From contig CAIXQT010000019.1 of the NCBI GenBank assembly GCA_903921665.1, positions 1 to 36,784 of the forward strand: 36,784 nucleotides of DNA. The letters are read 5' to 3'. The stretch comes from an uncultured Opitutia bacterium. Its GTDB lineage: Bacteria > Verrucomicrobiota > Verrucomicrobiia > Opitutales > UBA953. Of this stretch, positions 18,222 through 26,853 are shown one piece after another. The notes under the pieces were generated by a model that worked only from the letters and a program-made list of their open reading frames with translations, was not told where the DNA came from and did no database searches. Each line of letters starts with the position of its first letter. Position 1 is the stretch's first letter. The translations under genes were made by a program, and so were the position numbers.

Positions 18222-20228
18222 GTGTCGAACCGCCTGGCCCACGAAAGCTCGCTCTACCTCCGCCAACACGAGGCCAACCCCGTGCATTGGTGGCCGTGGT
18301 GCCCCGAGGCCTTCGCGGAGGCCAAGGCGAAGGACCGACCCGTGCTGGTTTCGGTCGGCTATTCCTCCTGCCATTGGTGTCACGTCATGGCCCGCGAATC
18401 CTTCGAGCAGCCCTGGATCGCGGACCTGATGAACCAGCATTTCGTCTGCATCAAGGTCGACCGCGAAGAACGCCCCGAAGTCGACAAGCTGATGATGGAC
18501 GCCGTGCAGATGATCCAAGGCCACGGCGGCTGGCCCCTCAACTGCTTCTGCCTGCCGGACGGACGTCCCTTCTTCGGCGGCACCTACTTCCCGCCCGAAG
18601 ACCGCGGCCACGGGCAGGTCCCTTGGCCACAGCTGCTGATGCGCGTGTCGGATTTCTACCATCGCAACAAGTCCGAGCTCGCCGCCAACGCGGACGCCAT
18701 CGCGCAGAACCTCACGCACCTTACGCGGGCGCCCGACGCCGACGGCAGCGCGCCCACCCCTGACGACCTCGTCGCCGCCGCGCGGCGTATCTGCGAGCAG
18801 CACGACGACACCTTCGGCGGCTTCGGCGCCGCGCCGAAATTCCCGGCCCCGCACACGCTGAACCTGCTGCTCGGCCTGCGCGGCTCGGCGGCGGTCGAAG
18901 CCGACCGCGCCCTTGCCTCGCGCGTCGACGCGGTCCTCACGATCACCCTCGGCGCGATGGCGCGCGGAGGATTGTATGATCAGATGGGCGGCGGCTTCCA
19001 TCGTTACTGCGTGGACCGCGACTGGACCGTCCCGCACTTCGAGAAGATGCTGTACGACAACGCCCAGTTGCTCGGCACCTACGCCGAAGCCTGGGCGCGG
19101 TACCGCGACCCCCTTTACGCCGACATCTGCGCCGAGACGGTGGGCTGGCTGCTCCGCGAGATGCGTACGACTAACGGCCTGTTCGCCGCTTCGCTCGACG
19201 CCGACACCGACCATCACGAAGGCACGACCTACGTCTGGACCGCGCCCGAAGTGGCGGCCGCCCTCGGCGACGACGCCTTCGCTTTCGCGCAGGCCTACGG
19301 ACTTTCCGACAAGGGCAACTTCGAAGGGAAGAACATCCCCAAACTGAAAGGCGACCATGCCGCCCGCCGCCGCTTCGCGGACGCTCGGGCCAAGCTGCTG
19401 ACGATACGCGATCGGCGACCCCAGCCGGCGCGCGATAGCAAGAATCTGCTCAACTGGAATGCGCTCTTGGTCGGCAACCTCGCCAAGGCCGCCTGGATCC
19501 TCGGACGCAAGGATTGGTTCGAACTCGCCATCGCGACCGAGGCCAACCTCTGGGAACGCTTCGCCACGGAGGACGGCGCCGTCCGCCTCCGCGCCGTCGC
19601 GCACGAAGACAAGGTCACCCTTACCGGCAACCTGAGCGAGTACGCTTGGCTCGCCGAAGCGGAGCTTGCGCTCGCCGCTTACGCGGACTGGGCTCGGCCG
19701 GGCCAGGCACACCCTTACGCCGCCCGGGCCGAAAGCCTGCTGCTCGCGGCTCAGACGCTTTTCGGAGACCCCCATTCCATCGGCTCTTTCGTGGTGCCGG
19801 CCGAGCGCGAAGACCTTTCGGTCCGCCAGAAGGACTGGTTCGATAACGCCGTGCCGGCGGGCAATTCCTCCCTGCTCCATGGCTTCGGCCAGATCCAGGT
19901 GCTCTCATCGGATGGCCGATGGAGCCGCGAGTTCAACGACCTCACGACCGCCTACGGAGGCCTCTGCAAGAACGTCCCCAACGGTGTCGCCCACGCCCTA
20001 GATGGGATCGCGCGCTTCGCCATCGGCCATGCGACCGTGAAATCTGCGGGGCCATGGGATGATCTGCAGGGCTCCCTCAACGGGGACGACAAGACCGCGC
20101 CTCACGCCCGACCATATCGGCCCGTCTTCCTGCTCACGACGCCCGCTGAAGCCGGCTACGGCGTCTGCGTAGGCCAGACCTGCCTCGCCCCTGTCAAGAC
20201 CGCCCAAGAGGCTGCGGCGAGCCTCTGA
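18222..20228 (+). CDS. Thioredoxin-domain protein of the YyaL/DUF255 (SPATA20-like) family
   Basis: [47 protein letters not shown] ... [26 protein letters not shown]-terminal (alpha/alpha)6-like region. GTG start. Confidence 0.88.
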   Translation: MSNRLAHESSLYLRQHEANPVHWWPWCPEAFAEAKAKDRPVLVSVGYSSCHWCHVMARESFEQPWIADLMNQHFVCIKVDREERPEVDKLMMDAVQMIQGHGGWPLNCFCLPDGRPFFGGTYFPPEDRGHGQVPWPQLLMRVSDFYHRNKSELAANADAIAQNLTHLTRAPDADGSAPTPDDLVAAARRICEQHDDTFGGFGAAPKFPAPHTLNLLLGLRGSAAVEADRALASRVDAVLTITLGAMARGGLYDQMGGGFHRYCVDRDWTVPHFEKMLYDNAQLLGTYAEAWARYRDPLYADICAETVGWLLREMRTTNGLFAASLDADTDHHEGTTYVWTAPEVAAALGDDAFAFAQAYGLSDKGNFEGKNIPKLKGDHAARRRFADARAKLLTIRDRRPQPARDSKNLLNWNALLVGNLAKAAWILGRKDWFELAIATEANLWERFATEDGAVRLRAVAHEDKVTLTGNLSEYAWLAEAELALAAYADWARPGQAHPYAARAESLLLAAQTLFGDPHSIGSFVVPAEREDLSVRQKDWFDNAVPAGNSSLLHGFGQIQVLSSDGRWSREFNDLTTAYGGLCKNVPNGVAHALDGIARFAIGHATVKSAGPWDDLQGSLNGDDKTAPHARPYRPVFLLTTPAEAGYGVCVGQTCLAPVKTAQEAAASL

Positions 20229-20271
20229 CGGCCAATCGGCTCTTGCCCGCCCCAAGGGGAGCGGGAACATC

Positions 20272-22026
20272 ATGCCAGGCATGTCAGCCGACCCTCACTA
20301 CGTCTATGGCCAAGGGCAGAGCTCACGCTCGAGCTACCCTATCCTGCTGGGGATGGTCATCGTCGAGGCCATCGGCTACAAGGAACGGAAATACCGGCCG
20401 CACTGGCGACGGATCGGCCTGCTGTTCCCGGTCTTCCTGCTGATCCTCTGGGTCGGCCTCTCGGAGATGAACCTCTTCAAGGAGAAATACATGAACGGCA
20501 TCCCGTCCACGCGCCGGGCCGACATGTACCTCTACCTGCCGGACACCTTGGCCAATTCGGCGGCCAACCTCTTCTTGGACAAGGAACAAGTCCGTCTGCG
20601 CGAACGGCAGAAACTGCTGACGGTCAAGGATTCCTACGGCCGCTCGGCCCACCTCTATCGCAAAGGCGAATACTATGTCAGCGTCGCCAAAGCCGCCCTG
20701 GCGCGACAGGACTACGCCGAGTTCGCCAAATACATCGGCACGGGCGCGCAGCTCACCCCCGCGAACCTGGAAGCCCAACGCCTTTGCGCCGACCTGTTCT
20801 TCGCCTTCCAACGACCGCTGGACGGCTACCAGCTGCTCGAAGAGTCGCTCGGCTTCGCGAAGAAAGATCAAGAATACTTCCGCCAGTACGTCTACCGATG
20901 CTTCATGCTCGACCAGGATGCCCGGCTGATCGCCACCGCCGCCAAATACGTGGGCGACCCCGAGCTCTCACCGGAAATCCGGGCCGACCTCCTGCTCGCC
21001 TCCGCGCAGGCTCACTTCCTCCGCGGCAACTTCACCGAAGCCGCCAAGCTGATCAAGGACCACCGCCTGGACCAAGTCGCCGAAGGCTATCTGCTCAACT
21101 GTCAGATCCTCTGGGAAAGCGGCGACCGGAAAGGCGCCTTGGCCGAGCTGGATGCGGCCCTCGCCGCCTACCCGGGCACGGCCCGCCTGCTTGAGATCAA
21201 GACCCGCTGGCTCAAGGACACGGGCGATCTCACCGGGGCCAAGGACTGCCTTGATCTTCTGGCGATCAGCCAGCCCGACAAGCCCGGCCCGCTCATCCAG
21301 TCACTCTACCTCCTGCCCGGGGAAGCCAACCGCGCCCGCCGGGAGGCCTTGATCGAAAAAGCCGTCGGCCGCTTCGGCAACTACGAGCAAGCGATGCTCG
21401 ACCTCGCCCGTTTCGGTAATGACACGATGGACGCGGCCCTCACCTCCCGCCTGGCGAAACTGGCGAAGGAACGTCGCTTCACCAACCGCGTACGCTTCGA
21501 CCTCGTCCATGTCGAATGCCTGCTCAACGCCGGCCGTGCCCGCGAGACCATCCTGCTCGTCGATGAGCTCTATAAGCAGGCCGAGCGCGACCAATGGGTC
21601 GCCGAGACACGGGTGGCCTTCGAGGCTTTGCGCACCATCGCTTATTTTGCCGACGGCCAGACGGAGATCGGCTCGATCAACCTCCAGAAGCTGATGCAGA
21701 ACCGGGGCGTGCCGCCCCAAGTGCTCATCGCCGCCAGCCGTAAGCTCATCGCCGCCAGGCGCTACGACGAAGCCAATGACGTGCTCGGTCAGGCCCATCT
21801 GCAGAACGAATCCAACCAAGCGGTGCTGATGCACATCGTGCAGCTGAAGCTCGACCATCCGCGCATCGCCGCGGACCTCGAGACCTACCTCCGGCGACTG
21901 ATGCAGAACCGCCGTCCCTCGAAGGAGGTCCTCGGCGCAGCGCTCAGGAAACTCGGCTCGGACACCTACCTCTTCTCCGGTAACCGCGAAAGCCTGCTCC
22001 GCGACATCGAAGCGAAGCTCAGGTAA
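20272..22026 (+). CDS. Membrane-anchored TPR-like protein of unknown function
   Basis: One N-terminal TM segment (IGLLFPVFLLILWVGL) then helical repeats; alternative start ATG 20353. Confidence 0.6.
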   Translation: MPGMSADPHYVYGQGQSSRSSYPILLGMVIVEAIGYKERKYRPHWRRIGLLFPVFLLILWVGLSEMNLFKEKYMNGIPSTRRADMYLYLPDTLANSAANLFLDKEQVRLRERQKLLTVKDSYGRSAHLYRKGEYYVSVAKAALARQDYAEFAKYIGTGAQLTPANLEAQRLCADLFFAFQRPLDGYQLLEESLGFAKKDQEYFRQYVYRCFMLDQDARLIATAAKYVGDPELSPEIRADLLLASAQAHFLRGNFTEAAKLIKDHRLDQVAEGYLLNCQILWESGDRKGALAELDAALAAYPGTARLLEIKTRWLKDTGDLTGAKDCLDLLAISQPDKPGPLIQSLYLLPGEANRARREALIEKAVGRFGNYEQAMLDLARFGNDTMDAALTSRLAKLAKERRFTNRVRFDLVHVECLLNAGRARETILLVDELYKQAERDQWVAETRVAFEALRTIAYFADGQTEIGSINLQKLMQNRGVPPQVLIAASRKLIAARRYDEANDVLGQAHLQNESNQAVLMHIVQLKLDHPRIAADLETYLRRLMQNRRPSKEVLGAALRKLGSDTYLFSGNRESLLRDIEAKLR

Positions 22027-22930
22027 TCGCTTCCGGTTCCGGCCGGTCGGTCACCTCGAAATAAGTCACCGAGCCAAGCTTGGTGCCATCAGGCAGCCAG
22101 AGGCCGCGGCTGCAACCGCGGTTGACGAACTCCTCGGCTTCGGCGGCCGACAGGACCGAGGCGGCCATCGCCAGACCTTCGGCCTCGAGGGCGGAGGTCG
22201 CGATGGAACGCACGGGACCGGGCAAGGAGACCACCTGGCCGGTCCGCGGGTCGATGAGATTACCGTGCACCGTATCGGCCGTCTTGCTGGCCATCGCGAA
22301 ACGGCAAAGCTTGATCTCGGAGCGAGCACCGACGCCGATCCGCCAGCCGCTGGAGTCGCCCGGAGGGTCGAGGGCCAAGGTCACGCTGCCCGAGGCCATC
22401 AACAAGGCGCGGTGGATGCCCCAGCTGCTTTCGAGCATATCCGCCATGCGATCGAGGGCGTACCCCCTCACGATGGCGCCGAAATCGATGGCACCTCCGA
22501 ATTTCACGCAATGCAGCTCACAGCCCTCGAGCTTGAATTCGCCATCGCGGTAAGCCGACATCACCTGCGTCCAAGCCTGGTCATCAGGATTGAAAGGCAT
22601 TTCGCCTCGGTTCTTCCAGTAACTGAACAACGCACCCGCGGTGACATCGAACGCCTTGCCGGTCTCGGCGCTGACATCCTTCGAGAAGTTCCACAGCGCC
22701 TGCACGTGCTCGCCAGCGGCGATCATCGCGCCCTCGGGCATCTGGTTGATCGAGACGACCGGTCCGCTGTCGTGACGACGGTCAGTCTGGAAATCGAGGT
22801 CGTCGAGTAGCTGGAACAGGGCCTCGGCCGCGTTGCGGGCATAGATGGCGTCCTCGGAGGCGATACGTACCCAAAACCGGGAACCGAAGGCCTCGTGCGA
22901 AAAGTTGTGGATAATGGGCGTGGCTTCCAT
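22019..22930 (-). CDS. ApbE-like FAD:protein FMN transferase (divergent)
   Basis: FDVTAGALFSYW, IDFGAIVRGYALDRMADML, NLIDPRTGQVVSLPGPVRSIATSALEAEGLAMAASVL resemble ApbE motifs. ATG 22930 preferred. Confidence 0.78.
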   Translation of the reverse strand: MEATPIIHNFSHEAFGSRFWVRIASEDAIYARNAAEALFQLLDDLDFQTDRRHDSGPVVSINQMPEGAMIAAGEHVQALWNFSKDVSAETGKAFDVTAGALFSYWKNRGEMPFNPDDQAWTQVMSAYRDGEFKLEGCELHCVKFGGAIDFGAIVRGYALDRMADMLESSWGIHRALLMASGSVTLALDPPGDSSGWRIGVGARSEIKLCRFAMASKTADTVHGNLIDPRTGQVVSLPGPVRSIATSALEAEGLAMAASVLSAAEAEEFVNRGCSRGLWLPDGTKLGSVTYFEVTDRPEPEAIT

Positions 22931-22934
22931 GGGG

Positions 22935-24329
22935 TTATTTTCCGATGAAAACGCTTTCATGGCCTTTGGCAACCAGCACCCAATAGCGGTCGCCCCCCTC
23001 ACGCAGCGTCAGAGAGGACACCCCATAGCCCGGGACGGCCGGCTCGCTGGCATCCGTCGCGTAAATCAGCCGGAGCGGCGCCTTGGCCGCCTGCGGAAAG
23101 TCTCCGTAACCTACGGGGTATCGCCGGAGATAATATGGCAGCGGCCAATAATGCCCCCCGTCCACGGCGACGAAGAACTTGTCGCCGTGAGCCTCGGCCA
23201 GGCGCGCGACCTGGGCTTGGAAACGAAGGACGGCGTCCGATGTCGGCGAATGCGAAGACAGCGAAGCCTTGGCCATCAGGGCGACGATCACCAACGCCGG
23301 CGCCAGCGCCGCCACCCGGAAGCCTCGCCCGACGAGGAGATAAGGCAGGGCGATGGTCAGCGGCAACGAGAAGACGAGCAACAGGAGCCACGGCGTCTTG
23401 TAGGGCAAGGCGAGGTGAAACAGAAAGACGAGGCCGGCCACCATGCACGGAAGGTCGGCCTCATGCCGGCTCCGCCAAGCACCGCGTGAAAACCCGCCGC
23501 GAGCCAGCGCGAAGACCATAAGCCATGCCGCGGCCCAACCCCACGGCGACAGGCTGACGGCGAGCAAAGTGTCTTCGGAACGGCCGCTGGCCACGCCCAA
23601 CGCCCTGGCCAGCTGCAACCACCAGGTCGCCAGACCACGGAAATCCGTGAAGCCGACGGACTGGAAGAAGACCCACGCGCCGATCAGTCCCAGGCCGAAA
23701 CCAAACCAGCGCCGGTCGGGAACGAAACGCCGCAGGACGAGCAAGGCCAAGAGGAACAGGACCAGATAAGCCGCGGCGGTGACCTTGCAGGCCAGCGCGA
23801 AACCGAAGGCCACGCCGGAAAGACTCCACCAACCGGAAGCCGGCGGGCCTTGTTCAGCCCGCATCCACGAGGCGACACCCCAGACGATGCCCGCCACCAG
23901 CAGCATCTCCTGGACGAAGTAATAGCCGAACGGCGTGCACCCACCCGTCAAGACGACGAAAGCGGCGGTGGCATAACGGCCCGACCGGCCGACGCCCGGC
24001 AAGATCAAGGCCGCCCCCGCCATCAGGCCGAGGAAGATGGAGACGACGCTGCGGAGATAATGCTCGGTCATGTCCACCGGCGCCGTTCCGGTGAGCTTGG
24101 CGGAGATGAGCAGGACGGTGGCTAAGGTCGGCCCATGGAACTTGTCCTGATGCGTGCTGTAGGGCGTTCCCTCGGAGAGTTCCTTGGCCAAGGACCACTG
24201 GACGGCCTCGTCCGCGTGCATCGGCCCCGGAGGAACGAAACTGACCGCGGACCAGAACAAAGCGGCGAGGGCGACGACGATCAGGCCGAGCCGAGACACC
24301 TCCCTCGTCTGGTTCGTCGCGTCCGTCAT
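22935..24329 (-). CDS. Polytopic GT-C-type membrane glycosyltransferase (Agl23/ArnT/PMT-like)
   Basis: Multiple TM segments; luminal-loop acidic motif HADEAVQWSLAKEL and KFHGPTLATVLL, GYYFVQEMLLV. Start ATG 24329 overlaps the upstream stop (TGATG). Confidence 0.65.
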   Translation of the reverse strand: MTDATNQTREVSRLGLIVVALAALFWSAVSFVPPGPMHADEAVQWSLAKELSEGTPYSTHQDKFHGPTLATVLLISAKLTGTAPVDMTEHYLRSVVSIFLGLMAGAALILPGVGRSGRYATAAFVVLTGGCTPFGYYFVQEMLLVAGIVWGVASWMRAEQGPPASGWWSLSGVAFGFALACKVTAAAYLVLFLLALLVLRRFVPDRRWFGFGLGLIGAWVFFQSVGFTDFRGLATWWLQLARALGVASGRSEDTLLAVSLSPWGWAAAWLMVFALARGGFSRGAWRSRHEADLPCMVAGLVFLFHLALPYKTPWLLLLVFSLPLTIALPYLLVGRGFRVAALAPALVIVALMAKASLSSHSPTSDAVLRFQAQVARLAEAHGDKFFVAVDGGHYWPLPYYLRRYPVGYGDFPQAAKAPLRLIYATDASEPAVPGYGVSSLTLREGGDRYWVLVAKGHESVFIGK

Positions 24330-24748
24330 CACACGCCGAAATGCTTCTGCAAAGCCGTCTTGATCTCGAGCGGCACGAGCGCGGCCGACATCGGTCCCTG
24401 GCCGTCGCGCCAAGCGTAGACGGTGGTGAGGGCGCCCTTCGCGACGGCACGTTCGCCGACCTTGGCTTCGAAGCCCCAGACGAGCTTCTTATCGCCGATC
24501 TCGATCGGCGTGAGCGCGAGGGTCACGACGTCCTCACGATAGATCGGCGAAAGGAAATCACACTCGACGCGGACACGCGGGAAGCCGGTGAGCTTGGCGC
24601 CTTCGGCCCGGATGAACGGCAGCTTCAGTTGACGGAAAAGGGCTTCTTCGGTCGCCTCGACCCAGAAGAAGACGGTCGAGAAGTGCACGATGCCCGCGGC
24701 GTCGGTATCGGAGAAATTGGCGCGGTAATCAGCCGTGAAGGGAGCCAT
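24329..24748 (-). CDS. Acyl-CoA thioesterase (4HBT hot-dog fold, YbgC-like)
   Basis: FSDTDAAGIVHFSTVFFWVEATEEALFRQL typical 4HBT active-site helix. The ORF track extends to 24973 but the conserved start is ATG 24748. Confidence 0.82.
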   Translation of the reverse strand: MAPFTADYRANFSDTDAAGIVHFSTVFFWVEATEEALFRQLKLPFIRAEGAKLTGFPRVRVECDFLSPIYREDVVTLALTPIEIGDKKLVWGFEAKVGERAVAKGALTTVYAWRDGQGPMSAALVPLEIKTALQKHFGV

Positions 24749-24785
24749 GCGCCTATCCAAGCCGTCCCGCCGAAGGGTGCAACCG

Positions 24786-25865
24786 TCAAGGCGGCGAGCG
24801 GCGGCTCCCCTTCCGCAACCATGATACCGAAGTCGAGGCCCCTCCGGAGGCGGCCACGCAGGCCTGCAGGAAGGACTGAGGCTCCTGCTGCACCGTGAAC
24901 AGGTAGAGGCGCGGACCGGCGCCTTGCGGGGCCTTCCCGAAGGCCTGCAGCCATTCGCGTTGCCAACGGACATGCCCTTTCTGCGCTCCCCCGACCTTGT
25001 GGTAGGTACTGTCCGAATAGATCATCTTCGGTTCGCCTTTCTTCGTCTCATACAACCGGACGCCGTCCTGAAAATCGGAGAAGACCACCAACGCGTCGTA
25101 GGGCTCCGCCAGCAGGCGATCAATCCACGCACCGAGCGACCCTTTCTCACAAGCCGAACGGACCTTGGCCTGGACGCTCCGGCCGGTCGGCGTGAGCGTC
25201 TCGACACGGGTCTGCGTCGGACCTTCGCGCAGGCGCGGGGCGACCCCATGGAAACGTCGTCCGAAAACGACCGTGTCCCCCAAGCCTACGACCCGGGCGC
25301 CGTCGAAGCGGTAGACGTCGGCGTCGGGAAACTCCTTCCGGATCTCCGCCTCGACGCGCGGCAGATATGAACGCATGGACCCCGAGCAGTCCAAGTAGAC
25401 CGCGACGCGTTTGGCCCGGATGAATGCTCCCATCACCGGGCGGCCCACGAAGCCCGCGCGATTACCCAAGCCGGCGCCGAGGCCATTACCACCGAAGCCA
25501 CCGAGGCCGCGACCGAAGCCGCCCTTCCCTTGCCCCCCGGACATTCCGGCAAGGCCCATCTCGGGTGCCGTCGTTTTCATCGGGGGCAAAGCCAACGTCG
25601 CACTGGCCGACTTCGACGTGAGTCGACGCTGCGGGACCGAGACCTTCGGCTTACGCTGGACCGGATGCGAAACCGACGGGCCGCCCGACCGACCGCCGGC
25701 CACGGCATGAGACGTGAATTCACGCTTGGGCGCCGGGGTCGGGGAACGGAAGACGATCCAACAGGCGCCGATGACCAACAGCCCATGCAGAGACAAAGAT
25801 AGCAACAAGCTACGCCAGGATCTGCCCACAGGCCGACGAGCGACTAACGGTTCCGGAATTACCAT
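24786..25865 (-). CDS. TonB-like-anchored VWA-like protein (paralog C)
   Basis: N-terminal TM with SLSLH (SxxxH), Gly-rich linker, AVYLDCSGSMRSYLPRVEAEIRKEFPDADVY (DxSxS) and YDALVVFSDFQDG, GPRLYLFT. Confidence 0.72.
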   Translation of the reverse strand: MVIPEPLVARRPVGRSWRSLLLSLSLHGLLVIGACWIVFRSPTPAPKREFTSHAVAGGRSGGPSVSHPVQRKPKVSVPQRRLTSKSASATLALPPMKTTAPEMGLAGMSGGQGKGGFGRGLGGFGGNGLGAGLGNRAGFVGRPVMGAFIRAKRVAVYLDCSGSMRSYLPRVEAEIRKEFPDADVYRFDGARVVGLGDTVVFGRRFHGVAPRLREGPTQTRVETLTPTGRSVQAKVRSACEKGSLGAWIDRLLAEPYDALVVFSDFQDGVRLYETKKGEPKMIYSDSTYHKVGGAQKGHVRWQREWLQAFGKAPQGAGPRLYLFTVQQEPQSFLQACVAASGGASTSVSWLRKGSRRSPP

Positions 25866-25960
25866 GGGACTCAGACTAGCGGCCGGCGACTTGGCACAAG
25901 CGACGAGCCCAAGGAGGTTTCCCCTCGTCCCTGCCCCGCTATCCTCCCCAGCGAATCCTC

Positions 25961-26725
25961 TTAATTACCAGGGCGCGGAGGGCCATCCGGACGCAACCAG
26001 TCGATGAGCGTGAACTTACCGCCGGAAACCTCGGCCGACTTCTGCAAGATGCGGCTGGCGGGATTCCGGGTGGAGAAAAGGTATAGCACCGGACCCTTGC
26101 CGGCATTGGCCAGATCGAAGGAGCCGACCCAAGCGTCCTCCCAAGCCTTCTCCGCGACCGTGCGGTCGTCCTTGATCCGCTCTTCCGGCTCGAGCCGCTG
26201 GGAAGCGTCATCGACATAAGTCTGCACGGTCGGCTTGCCGGGACGTACCTGCAGGACCTGATCGTTGAAATCAGAAAAGATCACCAACGCATCGTAACGT
26301 TTTTCGGTGCGCAGGATATCCACCCAGGCGCCCACGGAGCCTGCTTCGAAATTGCCGGCATAGCGCGCAAGGATCGCCTTGCCGGTCGGGCTCAGGCGGC
26401 TCGTATCCAAGCTGACCGTCGGGTCGGCCGGCGTCGGCTTGTGCGGCAGCACCGAAGACGCGCCACCGCGCACCGAAGCGCCATCCACCCAGACCTTGAT
26501 CGCGGGCACCTGGAAGACGTCGGCGTCTGGGAATTGCTTGCGGACCTCGGCTTCGACCCCGGCGAGGTACGGCACCATGGAGTTCGAGCAATCGAGATAG
26601 ACCGCGATGCGCGGCCCGGCCGGAGGAGTGACGACACGCGGATCGGTGACGACGGTCGTCGCCGCATGCGCCAGCATCGTAAGCATCGTGAAGCAGGAGG
26701 CGGCGATAAATCGGGGCAGTTTCAT
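25961..26725 (-). CDS. Secreted VWA-like protein (paralog B)
   Basis: Signal peptide MKLPRFIAASCFTMLTMLAHA; AVYLDCSNSMVPYLAGVEAEVRKQFPDADVF; GSVGAWVDILRTEKRYDALVIFSDFND; GPVLYLFS. Confidence 0.72.
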   Translation of the reverse strand: MKLPRFIAASCFTMLTMLAHAATTVVTDPRVVTPPAGPRIAVYLDCSNSMVPYLAGVEAEVRKQFPDADVFQVPAIKVWVDGASVRGGASSVLPHKPTPADPTVSLDTSRLSPTGKAILARYAGNFEAGSVGAWVDILRTEKRYDALVIFSDFNDQVLQVRPGKPTVQTYVDDASQRLEPEERIKDDRTVAEKAWEDAWVGSFDLANAGKGPVLYLFSTRNPASRILQKSAEVSGGKFTLIDWLRPDGPPRPGN

Positions 26726-26800
26726 GGCGGTGTAAGGACATTATCATCCAAGCAAGGCCGCCGGAGAAGCCGATTGTCAGGTCATGAGGCAAAGTCCCCA

Positions 26801-26832
26801 ACAAAAAGGCGAAGCCCATGGGCTTCGCCTTT
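26801..26832 (-). terminator. Terminator for VWA paralog A (minus strand)
   Basis: Perfect palindrome aaaggcgaagcccatgggcttcgccttt; on the minus strand followed by a T5 run, 22 bp after the stop of the 26854..28815 gene. Confidence 0.75.
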
Positions 26833-26853
26833 CAAGTCATGTCACGAGTCCGA

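Noticed and set aside
18072-19880. 602-aa minus-strand ORF opposite the YyaL/DUF255 gene
   Set aside because: Same in-register antisense shadow; the plus strand carries the conserved CHWCHVM thioredoxin motif.
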